DNA from: Olsenella uli
Lineage (GTDB): Bacteria; Actinomycetota; Coriobacteriia; Coriobacteriales; Atopobiaceae
Assembly (NCBI RefSeq): GCF_016900775.1
Contig: NZ_JACJKN010000003.1
Span: forward strand, 62,001 to 126,000
DNA length: 64,000 nt
Reading direction: 5' to 3'
The notes under the pieces are model-generated. The model was not told the origin of the DNA and made no database searches. It saw only the letters and a list, made by a program, of their open reading frames with translations. Within the stretch, counting starts at the first letter, position 1, and each line of letters begins with the position of its first letter. Of this stretch, positions 56,380 through 64,000 are shown in pieces. Made by a program: the position numbers and the translations under genes.

Positions 56380-57408
56380 CTACGCGCGCTCCGCGATCTC
56401 CTTCACCAGGCGCTCGGTCTTCTCCCAGCCGAGGCAGGCGTCGGTGATGGACTTGCCGTAGACGCTCCCGCCCACGGGCTGGTTGCCGTCCTCGAGGTAG
56501 GACTCGACCATGAAGCCGCGCACGAGGCCGCGAATCTGGGCGTTGCGCGCGCAGGAGTCGAGCACCTCGTGGCAGATGCGAATCTGCTCGAGGGGCCGCT
56601 TGCCGGAGTTGTCGTGGTTGCAGTCGATGATGGCCGCCGGGTTGGAGAACTTGTCGGCAGTGTACTTCTCCGCCAGGCGCTCGAGGTACTCGTAGTGGTA
56701 GTTGGGGTAGTTGATGCCGTCAAGCCCCACGTAGCCGCGCAGCACGGCGTGGGCGAGCGGGTTGCCCGTGGTGTTGACCTCCCAGTTGCGGAAGATGAAG
56801 GTCTGGCGCTGCTGGGCGGCGTAGATGGAGTTGAGCATGACGTCGGTGGAGCCGCCGGTGGGGTTCTTCATGCCCACGGGCATGGGGACGCCCGAGGCCA
56901 CGAGGCGGTGCTCCTGGTTCTCCACGGAGCGCGCGCCCACCGCGATGTAGGCAAGAAGGTCGATGAGGTACTGGTAGTTGGTGGGATAGAGCATCTCGTC
57001 GGCGGTGAAGAGGCCCGTCTCCTCGACCACGCGCACGTGCATGCGGCGGATGGCCTTGACCCCCTCGAGCAGGTCGTCGCCGGACTCGGGGTCGGGGTTG
57101 TGGAGCAGGCCCTTGTAGCCGACGCCCTTGGTGCGCGGCTTGTTGGTGTAGACGCGCGGGATGACGAGGATGCGGTCCTTCACCGTCTCGGCGAGCTTGG
57201 CCAGGCGGCAGGCGTAGTCGAGCACGGAATCCTCGCGGTCCGCGGAGCACGGGCCGATGATGAGCAGCAGGCGCTCGTCCTCGCCGCGCAGGATTGCGGA
57301 GACCGCCGCGTCAAAGCCCGCCTTGCGCTCCGCCATCTCGGCGGAGAGGGGCATCTCGGCGCGGATGTCCTTGGGGATGGGCAGAAGGCGCTTGAACTTC
57401 ATAGACAT
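56380..57408 (-). CDS. 3-deoxy-7-phosphoheptulonate synthase (DAHP synthase, class I)
   Basis: A 342-residue AroF/G/H-type synthase that joins phosphoenolpyruvate and erythrose-4-phosphate, the first step of the shikimate pathway. LLLIIGPCSADRED, the PRTKGVGYKG motif, PVGMKNPTGG and the metal-site IIDCNHDNSGK are visible. ATG 57408 follows GGAGG; the longer frame starts in an unlikely place. It stands alone, not in an aromatic operon. Confidence 0.93.
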   Translation of the reverse strand: MSMKFKRLLPIPKDIRAEMPLSAEMAERKAGFDAAVSAILRGEDERLLLIIGPCSADREDSVLDYACRLAKLAETVKDRILVIPRVYTNKPRTKGVGYKGLLHNPDPESGDDLLEGVKAIRRMHVRVVEETGLFTADEMLYPTNYQYLIDLLAYIAVGARSVENQEHRLVASGVPMPVGMKNPTGGSTDVMLNSIYAAQQRQTFIFRNWEVNTTGNPLAHAVLRGYVGLDGINYPNYHYEYLERLAEKYTADKFSNPAAIIDCNHDNSGKRPLEQIRICHEVLDSCARNAQIRGLVRGFMVESYLEDGNQPVGGSVYGKSITDACLGWEKTERLVKEIAERA

Positions 57409-57532
57409 GCGAGTTTCCTCCATGGGGTCGGCTGCGTGCCCGTGCATTATCGCGCGCGGGGTCCTCGGGGCGCGGCGGCCCGGCGAGCTTGTCTTGAAAA
57501 CGTAACCCCGGGCTCGTGAGGCACGTCCCGTC

Positions 57533-57765
57533 TGTGCAATCAGGCCCTTGGTGCGAAGGCCGGCCGCCGCGGTGCGCAGTCGGGCCCTTGGTGCGAAGGT
57601 CTTTTCCCGACCTGTCAGGTATGGCTACCTCTTCTACGAGCTAATTTAAAAGCTAGAGATTAACCATGCTCCCAAAACTCGCCAAAACCCGAAAAGAGGC
57701 TTCGCACCAAGGGCCCGACTGCGCACCGCGGCGGCCGGGCTTCGCACCAAGGGCCTGATTGCACA
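57533..57765. repeat. Inverted repeat with 66-bp arms
   Basis: Bases 57533-57598 and 57700-57765 are reverse complements at 65 of 66 positions, around a 101-base, AT-richer loop. Each arm holds two similar units of about 26 bases ending GGCCCTTGGTGCGAAG, so the element has four copies. No gene is credible in it. It may be a miniature transposable element, a folded RNA or a palindromic repeat; it fills most of the 57409-57844 gap. Confidence 0.85.
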
Positions 57766-57844
57766 CCCACGGTCCCGGACATCGCCGTCGCTGCCCCAAA
57801 CCGCTACCATGGACGCGAAGCGGACCCGTCCCCGAGGAGGCACC

Positions 57845-59293
57845 ATGCCCTGCACCACCATCCTTGTTGGAAAGCGCGCCAGCTACGATGGGTCGACCAT
57901 CGTCGCCCGCAACGAGGACTCGTCGAACGGCGAGTTCTGCCCCAAGCGCCTTGTCTCGCGCCCGGCCCCCAGGGCCAAGGACGTCTATCGAAGCGTCATC
58001 TCCCACCTTGAGATAGAGCTCCCCGCAGGGGGTGTCCGCTACACCGCCCTGCCCAACGCCGACCTCAAGGAGGGGCTCTGGGAGGAGGCCGGCTTCAGCG
58101 CCCGCAACGTGGGCATGAGCGCCACCGAGACCCTCACCACCAACGAGCGCGTGCTCGCGGCCGACCCGCTCGTGCGCTACGACGAGAAGGCCGGGACGCC
58201 CGGCGGCATCGGCGAGGAGGACATGCTCACGCTCGTCCTCCCCTACATGACGAGCGCCCGCGACGGCGTCCTGCGGATGGGGGCGCTGCTCGAGGCCCAC
58301 GGCACCTACGAGATGAACGGCATCGCCTTCTCCGACGCCGACGAGATATGGTGGATGGAGACCGTGGGCGGCCACCACTGGATCGCCCGCCGCGTGCCGG
58401 ACGACTGCTACGTCACGATGCCCAACCAGCTCGGCATCGACGACTTTGACCTCGACGACGCCTATGGCGCGCAGGAGGAGCACCTGTGCTCCGCCGACCT
58501 GCGCGAGTGGATGGCCGCGAACCACCTTGACCTCACGATCGGCGTCTCGTCCGGGCACTTCAACCCGCGCGACGCCTTCGGCAGCCACTCGGACTCCGAC
58601 CACGTCTACAACACGCCGCGCGCCTGGGCCATCCAGCGCGCCCTCAACCCGCACGCCGGCCCCTGGGACACCGCCGCGCCGGCCGCCGACTTCGGTCCCG
58701 AGAGCGACTCGATCCCCTGGTGCCGCGAGCCGGAGCGCAAGCTCACCGTCGAGGACGTGAAGTACGTCCTCTCCCTCCACTACCAGGGCACGCCGTACGA
58801 CCCGTACGCCGGCGGGGAGGGGGCCGGCCGCTACCGCCCCATCGGTATCAACCGCAACAGCCAGCTCGCCGTCCTGCAGCTGCGCCCCTACGTGGCGCCC
58901 GAGCGCGCGGCGCTGCAGTGGGTCGCCTACGGCAGCAACGCCTTCAACGCGCTCGTGCCGCTCTACGCCAACGTCGACGAGACCCCGGCCTACCTCGAGG
59001 ACACCACCACGCGCGTGACGAGCGAGAACTTCTACTGGGCAAACCGCCTCGTCGGCGCGCTCGCGGACGCCGCCTACGGCGCGTGCCTGCCGCATGTGGA
59101 GCGCTACCAGGAGGCCCTCACGTCCCGCTGCGCCGCGCTCGTCCGGGCCTGCGACGCCGAGGGCGGAGACCTCGTCGCCTGCAACCAGGCCATCGCCGAC
59201 GAGTGCCGCCGACAGACGGAGGACCTGCTCGACAAGGTCCTCTACGAGGCGAGCATGCGCATGAGAAACGGATTCTCCCGCAGCGACAACTAG
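57845..59293 (+). CDS. pepD: C69-family dipeptidase (PepD-like)
   Basis: A 482-residue N-terminal-nucleophile peptidase. MPCTTILVGKRAS gives Cys3 as the likely catalytic residue after removal of Met-Pro. GSTIVARNEDSS and the AWAIQRALNP segment are typical of the family. It cleaves dipeptides from proteins or peptidoglycan. ATG 57845 follows CGAGGAGG; the upstream ATG has no site. No signal peptide is seen, so it is cytosolic. Confidence 0.93.
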   Translation: MPCTTILVGKRASYDGSTIVARNEDSSNGEFCPKRLVSRPAPRAKDVYRSVISHLEIELPAGGVRYTALPNADLKEGLWEEAGFSARNVGMSATETLTTNERVLAADPLVRYDEKAGTPGGIGEEDMLTLVLPYMTSARDGVLRMGALLEAHGTYEMNGIAFSDADEIWWMETVGGHHWIARRVPDDCYVTMPNQLGIDDFDLDDAYGAQEEHLCSADLREWMAANHLDLTIGVSSGHFNPRDAFGSHSDSDHVYNTPRAWAIQRALNPHAGPWDTAAPAADFGPESDSIPWCREPERKLTVEDVKYVLSLHYQGTPYDPYAGGEGAGRYRPIGINRNSQLAVLQLRPYVAPERAALQWVAYGSNAFNALVPLYANVDETPAYLEDTTTRVTSENFYWANRLVGALADAAYGACLPHVERYQEALTSRCAALVRACDAEGGDLVACNQAIADECRRQTEDLLDKVLYEASMRMRNGFSRSDN

Positions 59294-59319
59294 CCATCGG
59301 GCCGTCCCGGGAAAGCAGC

Positions 59320-59356
59320 GGGGCGAGAAGGACCGCCATCAGGTCCTTCTCGCCCC
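59320..59356. terminator. Perfect terminator hairpin made of two dispersed words
   Basis: GGGGCGAGAAGGACC (59320-59334) pairs perfectly with GGTCCTTCTCGCCCC (59342-59356) around a 7-base loop. It lies between the convergent C69 dipeptidase and old-yellow-enzyme genes and can stop transcription from both sides. Confidence 0.9.
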
Positions 59357-59387
59357 GTCTCTTGCCGCGTCGGGAGGCGCCCCGGGC

Positions 59388-61316
59388 CTACGCCATCACG
59401 CGGATGGCATGGTAGCCCTCGTGGACCGCGGTGAGAATCTTGCGCGGCGCCACGGCGTCGCCCACCACGGTAAGGTCGTCGACGAGGCCCTCGAGCTGGT
59501 CCTCGAGCTCGTTGTTGGAGCGATAGCCCGCTGCGATGATCACGGTGTCGGCCAGGACGCTCACGGTCTGCCCGTCCTTCTCGTAGACGACGGCGTCGTC
59601 GGTCACCTGCGTCACCTTGGCGCCGCACGCCTTGTTGACGCCGCGCTCCTCGAGCATCGCCTTGAGTGCCTGGTCGTTGTTCAGGCAGTGGCCGGCCGTG
59701 AGCAGGACGTCATCGAGCATCTCGACGATGGTCACGTTCTCGGCCTTCTCGGCCATGAACGCCGCGGTCTCGCAGCCCACGAGGCCGCCGCCGATGACCA
59801 CGACGTCGCGGCCGGGCTCGCGCGTCCCCAGCAGGTAGCCGTCGGAGACCTCGGCGCGCTCGATGCCCGGGATGGGCGGCACGACGGAGCGGGAGCCGCA
59901 CGCCAGGACGACCTTGTCGGCGCCGTAGGCCGCGATCTCGGCCGCGCTGGCGTCCTTGTTGTAGACCACGCGCACGCCGAGCTTGTTGACCTGCGTCTTC
60001 ATGTAGTCGATGAGGCGCAGCACGTCGTGCTTGAACGTGGGCGAGCCGGCGGCCCAGAGGTTGCCGCCGAGCCGCGAGCTCCTCTCCCAGAGCTCCACGT
60101 CGTAGCCGCGCTCGGCCGCGGTGATGGCGGCCTCCATGCCGCCGGGGCCGCCGCCGATGACGAGGACGCTGCGCATGTCGTCGAGGTCCTCGACGGGCGC
60201 GGGCAGCGCGTAGTCGCGCTCGGCGTAGCACTGCGGGTTCACGGCGCAGTAGTAGTGCTTGCCGGAGAAGCCCGCGAGCAGGCACTCGTTGCAGCCGATG
60301 CAGGGGCGGATGTCGTCGGTGCGGCCCTCGCGGACCTTGTTGGCCCAGGCCGGGTCGGCGAGCGTCTGGTGCGCCAGCACCACGTAGTCGAGGGTGCCGT
60401 CCTCCACGGCGGCCTCGGCGCGCGCCGGGTCGAAGAGCTTGCCCTGCCCGAAGACCGGCACGCTCACGGCGTCCTTGATGGCGCGCACCACGCGCAGCTG
60501 GTGGCCCTCGGGCGCGTAGACCGTGGAGATGGCCTTGTACCACGCCTCGTAGCAGCCCACGTCAACGTGCAGCGCGTCCACGCCGGCACCCTCGAGGATC
60601 TTGGCCATCTCGATGCCCTCTTCGAGCTCGCGGCCGCCGGGCACGCCGTGGTACGGCGTGAACTTCACCTGGACGGGGAAGCCCGCCGGCACGTTCCTCT
60701 TGATCGCCTCGATGCACTCGAGCGTGAAGCGCATGCGGTTCTCGAGCGAGCCGCCGTACTCGTCGGTGCGGTCGTTCCACATCGTGGACTGGAACTGGTC
60801 GAGCAGGTAGCCGCCGTAGGCGTGCAGCTCGAGCGCGTCGGCGCCGGCCGCCACGGCCAGCGAGGCGGAGTAGCCCACGCGCTCCACCAGGTAGGCGATG
60901 TCCTCCTTGGCGAAGGGCTTGCAGATGAGGCTCGGGAACCAGAACGAGGGGCACGCGCCGGCGGAGTACGGCGGCGTGAAGGGGTCGGTGAACTGCTGGC
61001 GGCCGAGGCCCGGCGAGAGCTGCACGCACACCTTGGCGCCCCAGTGGTGGCAGCGGTCGACGAGCATGTTGAGGCGCTCCACGTGGTGGAAGTTGCTGAG
61101 CTCGGTGCAGGGGCGCGGCTCGTACTTGGTGGAGACCACGTTGGCGCCGGTGATGATGAGGCCGCAGCCGCCCTTGGCACGCTCCTCGAAGTAGTAGACG
61201 CCGTCCATGGTGTAGGCGCCGTCGGCCTCGCCGGTGGTGCCCATCGGGCCCATGACGATGCGGTTCTTGAGCCGCATGCTCCCGATCCGGGTCTTCTCGA
61301 ACAGCCTGTTTGCCAT
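59388..61316 (-). CDS. NADH:flavin oxidoreductase, 2,4-dienoyl-CoA reductase-like
   Basis: A 642-residue enzyme of the old-yellow-enzyme/BaiH group. Residues 1-360 form the FMN barrel with the proton donor region around LELHAYGGYLLDQF. The 4Fe-4S cysteines are in CIGCNECLLAGFSGKHYYC...NPQC. The FAD/NAD domains begin at VLVIGGGPGGMEAA. These reduce enoates, dienoyl-CoA or bile-acid-type enones under anaerobic conditions. A TetR gene is divergent and probably controls it. Confidence 0.92.
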   Translation of the reverse strand: MANRLFEKTRIGSMRLKNRIVMGPMGTTGEADGAYTMDGVYYFEERAKGGCGLIITGANVVSTKYEPRPCTELSNFHHVERLNMLVDRCHHWGAKVCVQLSPGLGRQQFTDPFTPPYSAGACPSFWFPSLICKPFAKEDIAYLVERVGYSASLAVAAGADALELHAYGGYLLDQFQSTMWNDRTDEYGGSLENRMRFTLECIEAIKRNVPAGFPVQVKFTPYHGVPGGRELEEGIEMAKILEGAGVDALHVDVGCYEAWYKAISTVYAPEGHQLRVVRAIKDAVSVPVFGQGKLFDPARAEAAVEDGTLDYVVLAHQTLADPAWANKVREGRTDDIRPCIGCNECLLAGFSGKHYYCAVNPQCYAERDYALPAPVEDLDDMRSVLVIGGGPGGMEAAITAAERGYDVELWERSSRLGGNLWAAGSPTFKHDVLRLIDYMKTQVNKLGVRVVYNKDASAAEIAAYGADKVVLACGSRSVVPPIPGIERAEVSDGYLLGTREPGRDVVVIGGGLVGCETAAFMAEKAENVTIVEMLDDVLLTAGHCLNNDQALKAMLEERGVNKACGAKVTQVTDDAVVYEKDGQTVSVLADTVIIAAGYRSNNELEDQLEGLVDDLTVVGDAVAPRKILTAVHEGYHAIRVMA

Positions 61317-61344
61317 GCTCGCCCCTTCTCTCGCTATTACTACA

Positions 61345-61361
61345 GTAACGCCATTCGTTAC
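61345..61361. promoter_or_regulatory. TetR operator GTAACG-N5-CGTTAC
   Basis: Six-base inverted arms 29 bp upstream of the oxidoreductase start, in the gap shared with the divergent TetR gene. It is the likely binding site of that repressor. Confidence 0.75.
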
Positions 61362-61385
61362 CTTGGTTAAGGGTACGACCCGCAG

Positions 61386-61397
61386 GGCGAGAAGAAC
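61386..61397 (+). repeat. GGCGAGAAGRRC word in the divergent region
   Basis: GGCGAGAAGAAC followed by GCG, 25 bp from the TetR operator. Confidence 0.75.
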
Positions 61398-61529
61398 GCG
61401 GCAGCGGGCACTTTTCGGCGGACGTCGCGTTCCGCGCCGCAGCCGTCATCTGGGGCGCACGCGGCAGGCGACGGTGTAAAGTGGGTCGGATAGCCCGCCG
61501 CACGACCGGCCCATCATGCGAGGAAGCAC

Positions 61530-62096
61530 ATGAACCGCACCATCATCTCCGCCCAGGCGCTCCGCCTCTTCCAGGAGCGCGGCTACGAGAACGTGACCGT
61601 CCAGGACATCTGCGACGCGTGCGAGATAACCAAGCCCACCTTCTACCGCTACGTGCCCTCCAAGGAGGAGCTCGTGGTGGAGGTCTACGACGACATCACG
61701 ATCCGCCTCTCGCAGCGGCTGCTCGCCGTAGCGGGCTCGGGCAACTACTGGGAGCAGCTCGTCACCTGCTTTGACACCCTCTACCAGGAGAGCTCCAAGC
61801 TGGGGGCGGGCCTTTTCAGCCAGGCCATGATCGCCAACCTGCAGGAGGACCGCCACACCTTTGACATGCGCCCCTATCTCACCGAGGTCGCGGTGGACAT
61901 CATCCGCCGCGCGCAGGCGGCGGGCCAGGTGCAAAACGCCGCACCGGCCGAGCGGCTCTACGAGGCGGCCTCGCACATGTTCAGCGGCTACGAGCTCCTC
62001 TGGTGCATCCGGCGCGGCGCCACCAACTGGCGCGACGACCTTCTCGCCAGCCTCGAGGCGATCTTCGAGGTGCCCGAGGAGTGGCGCGTGAGGTAG
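61530..62096 (+). CDS. TetR-family regulator of the oxidoreductase gene
   Basis: A 188-residue TetR protein. The HTH is near 22-46 (TVQDICDACEITKPTFYRYVPSKEEL). The ligand domain is divergent. ATG 61530 follows CGAGGAAG. Divergent from the old-yellow-enzyme gene with a palindrome between, it most likely represses it until a substrate such as an enone is present. Confidence 0.9.
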   Translation: MNRTIISAQALRLFQERGYENVTVQDICDACEITKPTFYRYVPSKEELVVEVYDDITIRLSQRLLAVAGSGNYWEQLVTCFDTLYQESSKLGAGLFSQAMIANLQEDRHTFDMRPYLTEVAVDIIRRAQAAGQVQNAAPAERLYEAASHMFSGYELLWCIRRGATNWRDDLLASLEAIFEVPEEWRVR

Positions 62097-62106
62097 GCCC
62101 CGGCGC

Positions 62107-62157
62107 ACCCTTCTCGCCTGCGTGACGCCCGCGCCTTCTCGCCCGCGCCTTCTCGCC
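62107..62157 (-). repeat. Three copies of the dispersed word in one orientation
   Basis: CTTCTCGCC cores end copies at 62107-62118, 62132-62143 and 62146-62157, right after the TetR stop. A hairpin (CGACAAAAA with TTTTTGTCG, about 62172-62208) follows and probably terminates this gene. Confidence 0.8.
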
Positions 62158-62171
62158 GAAACAGAGCGAGC

Positions 62172-62208
62172 CGACAAAAACGTGTGCTCGGGGACGTCTT
62201 TTTGTCGA
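62172..62208. terminator. Hairpin with CGACAAAAA/TTTTTGTCG arms
   Basis: CGACAAAAA and TTTTTGTCG flank a GC-rich centre that includes CTCGGGGACG. Located between convergent TetR and HAD genes, this probably ends transcription both ways. Confidence 0.6.
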
Positions 62209-62240
62209 TTGGCCCTGTCTGGGTGCCGGGGCATAGTCGG

Positions 62241-62927
62241 CTACGACCGGCCGAAGAACCGCCTCAGCAGCTCGGGGTAGTCCCGCGCCATCAGGCCCTC
62301 GTCCACGGCCGCGCCGAGCCGGACGCGCTTGCGCTCCGTCGGGACCATGCCGATAAACGCGCAGCCCGCCCGCAGCGAGGTCTCAAAGTCCCGCCGCGTG
62401 TCGCCCACGAAGACGGTCGTCTCCGGGCGGCCGCCCATCAGCTCGAGGACGCGGTCGACGCTCCACGTGTTGGGCTTCAGGCGCTCCGGGTGCGCGCCGT
62501 CTCGCCCCACCACCGGAAGCGGCCCGATGGACGTGCGCTCGAGGAAGGCGCCGACCGCGCGGGCGGAGTTGTTGGTCGCCACGCCGACCCGATACCCCGC
62601 GCCCCTCCAGAAGTCGACGGCCTCGGCCACGCCCGCGACCGCGGGGCCCGTCCCGGCGGCCGCCACCTCGGCGTCGGAGAGAATCTCGTCTGCCCTGAGC
62701 AGGGCCTCCGCGCGCTCCTTGGGACGGTCCGCGGTCTGCGCCAGCACGGCGTCGAAGGCGTCGAACGCGTCCAGCGCCTCGTCGAAGTCAATCGAGAGCC
62801 GCCCGAGCTCCTCACGCATCCTGTGCCTCGTTGCGGCGAGGTCATGGTTCTGGAAGAGCAGGCACATCGTCCCGTCGAAGTCCAGGATCACGCTTTCGCA
62901 GCCCCCGTGGCCAGCCCTGCGACCCAC
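62241..62927 (-). CDS. HAD-superfamily hydrolase (phosphatase)
   Basis: A 228-residue HAD protein. Motif I is VILDFDGTMC (nucleophile Asp near residue 16), motif II ATNNSARAV, motif III Lys in RLKPNTW, and motif IV VGDTRRDFE. It is a probable small-molecule phosphatase. Start GTG 62927 follows GGGGAGG and lies 3 bases past the stop of the acetyltransferase gene, so the two are coupled. Substrate unknown. Confidence 0.85.
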   Translation of the reverse strand: MGRRAGHGGCESVILDFDGTMCLLFQNHDLAATRHRMREELGRLSIDFDEALDAFDAFDAVLAQTADRPKERAEALLRADEILSDAEVAAAGTGPAVAGVAEAVDFWRGAGYRVGVATNNSARAVGAFLERTSIGPLPVVGRDGAHPERLKPNTWSVDRVLELMGGRPETTVFVGDTRRDFETSLRAGCAFIGMVPTERKRVRLGAAVDEGLMARDYPELLRRFFGRS

Positions 62928-62930
62928 GGC

Positions 62931-63542
62931 CTACCTCCCCTCCCCCTCGGCGCCAGCCGGCAAGACCGGCTCCACGAGGTCGCGCTCCGACACCTCGCGA
63001 ATCACGCGGCAGGGCACGCCGGCCGCGATCACGCCGGTGGGCACGTCCCGCGTGACCACGCTTCCCGCCCCGATCACGCTGCCGTCGCCGATGGTGACGC
63101 CGCCGCAGACGGTCACGTTGGCGCCCAGCCAGACGTTGTCGCCCAGCGTGATGGGGGCCGAGGTCTGGATGCCCGCCGCGCGCTGGGCGGGGTGCACCGC
63201 GTGGCCGGCGCAGGCGAGCACGCAGCCGGGCGCGATGAACGTGCCCTCGCCGATGCTGATGGGCGAGGTGTCCAGGAACGCGCAGTTGTAGTTCACGAGC
63301 GCAAAGCCATGGAAGTGGATGTTGAAGCCGTAGTCGCAGCGAAACGTGGGCTTGACCGTCGCGCGCGGGTGCCACGTGCCGAAGAGCTCGGCCAGGATCT
63401 CCGAGCGCGCCTCCGCGTCCGCGGGGTCCAGCTGGTTGAAGCGCCAGCAGAGACGCTGGGCGCGCGGCTGCAGGTCGTTGGGCATGTCGAGGTAGCTCAC
63501 GGCATAGGGCGCGTCAGAGCGCATGAGGTCGAGCGCGGTCAT
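62931..63542 (-). CDS. Maltose O-acetyltransferase-type hexapeptide transferase
   Basis: A 203-residue left-handed beta-helix acetyltransferase. The N-terminal Mac domain (residues about 1-60) and LbH repeats (ISIGEGTFIAPGCVL, APITLGDNVWLGANVTV, VTIGDGSVIGAGSVV) match the maltose/galactoside acetyltransferase group. The catalytic His is probably in CAGHAVHP. It transfers acetyl from acetyl-CoA to a sugar, maybe as detoxification. Start ATG 63542 fits the family; the frame extends upstream. Confidence 0.9.
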   Translation of the reverse strand: MTALDLMRSDAPYAVSYLDMPNDLQPRAQRLCWRFNQLDPADAEARSEILAELFGTWHPRATVKPTFRCDYGFNIHFHGFALVNYNCAFLDTSPISIGEGTFIAPGCVLACAGHAVHPAQRAAGIQTSAPITLGDNVWLGANVTVCGGVTIGDGSVIGAGSVVTRDVPTGVIAAGVPCRVIREVSERDLVEPVLPAGAEGEGR

Positions 63543-63666
63543 GGGGGTCCGTTCTTCTTGGCGTTTCCGGCGCGGCCATTGTACAGCCCGGGGCGGGCGA
63601 CGTGACGGCAGGCGTATCATTGGCGCAGGAGAACAGGTGGACCGCAACCGAGAGGGAGTGACCGAG

Positions 63667-64000
63667 ATGGAGTTCACGGACGTCATCGCCAGGCGCTACT
63701 CATGCAAGAAGTATGATGAGGCCCGTCAGGTGGAGCCCGAGGCGCTCGAGAAGATCCTCGAGGCGGGCCGGCTTGCCCCTACCGCCAAGAACCTGCAGGA
63801 GCAGCGCGTCTACGTGCTGCAGAGCGCCGAGTCGCTCGCCGCCGTGGACGAGCTCACGCCCTGCCGCTACGGCGCGCCCACGGTCCTGGCCGTCGCCTTT
63901 GACACCACGAACGTCTACACCTATCCCGGCGACGCGCGCGACTCCGGCATCGAGGACGCGGCGATCGTGGCCACGCACATGGTCCTGGCCGCCTGCGACG
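63667..64000 (+). CDS. Nitroreductase-family protein, cut by window end
   Basis: The visible 111 residues start MEFTDVIARRYSCKKYDEAR, typical of nitroreductases (FMN site near RRYSCKKYD), with EALEKILEAGRLAPTAKNLQ and the EDAAIVATHMVLAACD helix. The family reduces nitro groups, quinones or other acceptors with NAD(P)H and FMN. ATG 63667 follows GAGGGAG. The C-terminal half is outside the window. Confidence 0.85.
   Translation, partial: MEFTDVIARRYSCKKYDEARQVEPEALEKILEAGRLAPTAKNLQEQRVYVLQSAESLAAVDELTPCRYGAPTVLAVAFDTTNVYTYPGDARDSGIEDAAIVATHMVLAACD

Noticed and set aside
57533-57765. Insertion sequence with terminal inverted repeats
   Set aside because: Only 101 bases lie between the arms, too short for a transposase; a miniature element remains possible.

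Overview
The window is a high-GC (about 68-70% by eye) bacterial chromosome segment with strong GGAGG-type ribosome sites and dense codirectional operons. The gene set points to an anaerobic, sugar-fermenting actinobacterium. It has pyruvate formate-lyase with its activase, a beta-glucoside PTS, a C69 dipeptidase, Tat-exported redox lipoproteins, an LPXTG adhesin and many flavoenzymes. A member of the Coriobacteriia (Atopobiaceae/Olsenella-like) is my best guess; this is inference from gene content, not from a marker gene. I found no rRNA, tRNA, CRISPR array, insertion sequence or prophage.

Layout. 1-380: hairpins and two perfect LacI operators. 382-7027 (+): LacI regulator, 4-alpha-glucanotransferase, glycogen/maltodextrin phosphorylase and alpha-glucosidase, a maltodextrin breakdown unit. 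7522-14037 (-): alpha-galactosidase and a complete MsmEFGK-type ABC sugar importer, divergent from an AraC regulator (14461-15315). 15399-20584 (-): PHP phosphatase, RpiR regulator, tyrosine phosphatase and DNA ligase LigA. 21110-25588 (-): 6-phospho-beta-glucosidase, beta-glucoside PTS EIIBCA and a second RpiR regulator. 25608-29216 (-): AEC permease, aldo/keto reductase, cupin, carboxymuconolactone decarboxylase and a cyclophilin-like protein, divergent from a LysR regulator. 30252-35133 (-): EamA permease and a redox cluster of FMN reductase, Tat-lipoprotein flavodoxin, Tat-lipoprotein DUF362 protein and flavin reductase, then a frameshifted CHAP lipoprotein gene. 35301-39204: TetR, copper ATPase with a fused CopZ domain, and CsoR. 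39387-45796: GNAT fusion protein, alcohol dehydrogenase, LPXTG adhesin, DedA. 45995-50877: TetR plus flavoprotein, GH3 beta-glucosidase with a membrane tail, GtrA-like protein. 51156-54594: pyruvate formate-lyase split into two genes, plus activase. 54604-64000: ECF sigma/anti-sigma pair, DAHP synthase, C69 dipeptidase, old-yellow-enzyme reductase with TetR, HAD phosphatase, maltose acetyltransferase and a nitroreductase cut by the window end.

Two observations stand out. First, a 12-base word, GGCGAGAAGRRC, occurs more than 40 times (counted on its 9-base core) in both orientations and in near-equal numbers. It lies in intergenic DNA and inside genes, sometimes in tandem and sometimes as inverted pairs that form terminator hairpins. 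This is the behaviour of a DNA uptake sequence or a similar genome-wide recognition word. Second, pyruvate formate-lyase lacks its own glycyl-radical domain, which is encoded as a separate 80-residue protein just downstream. Other points are a 66-bp-arm inverted repeat, a CopA with an internal CopZ start, and several palindromic intergenic elements.
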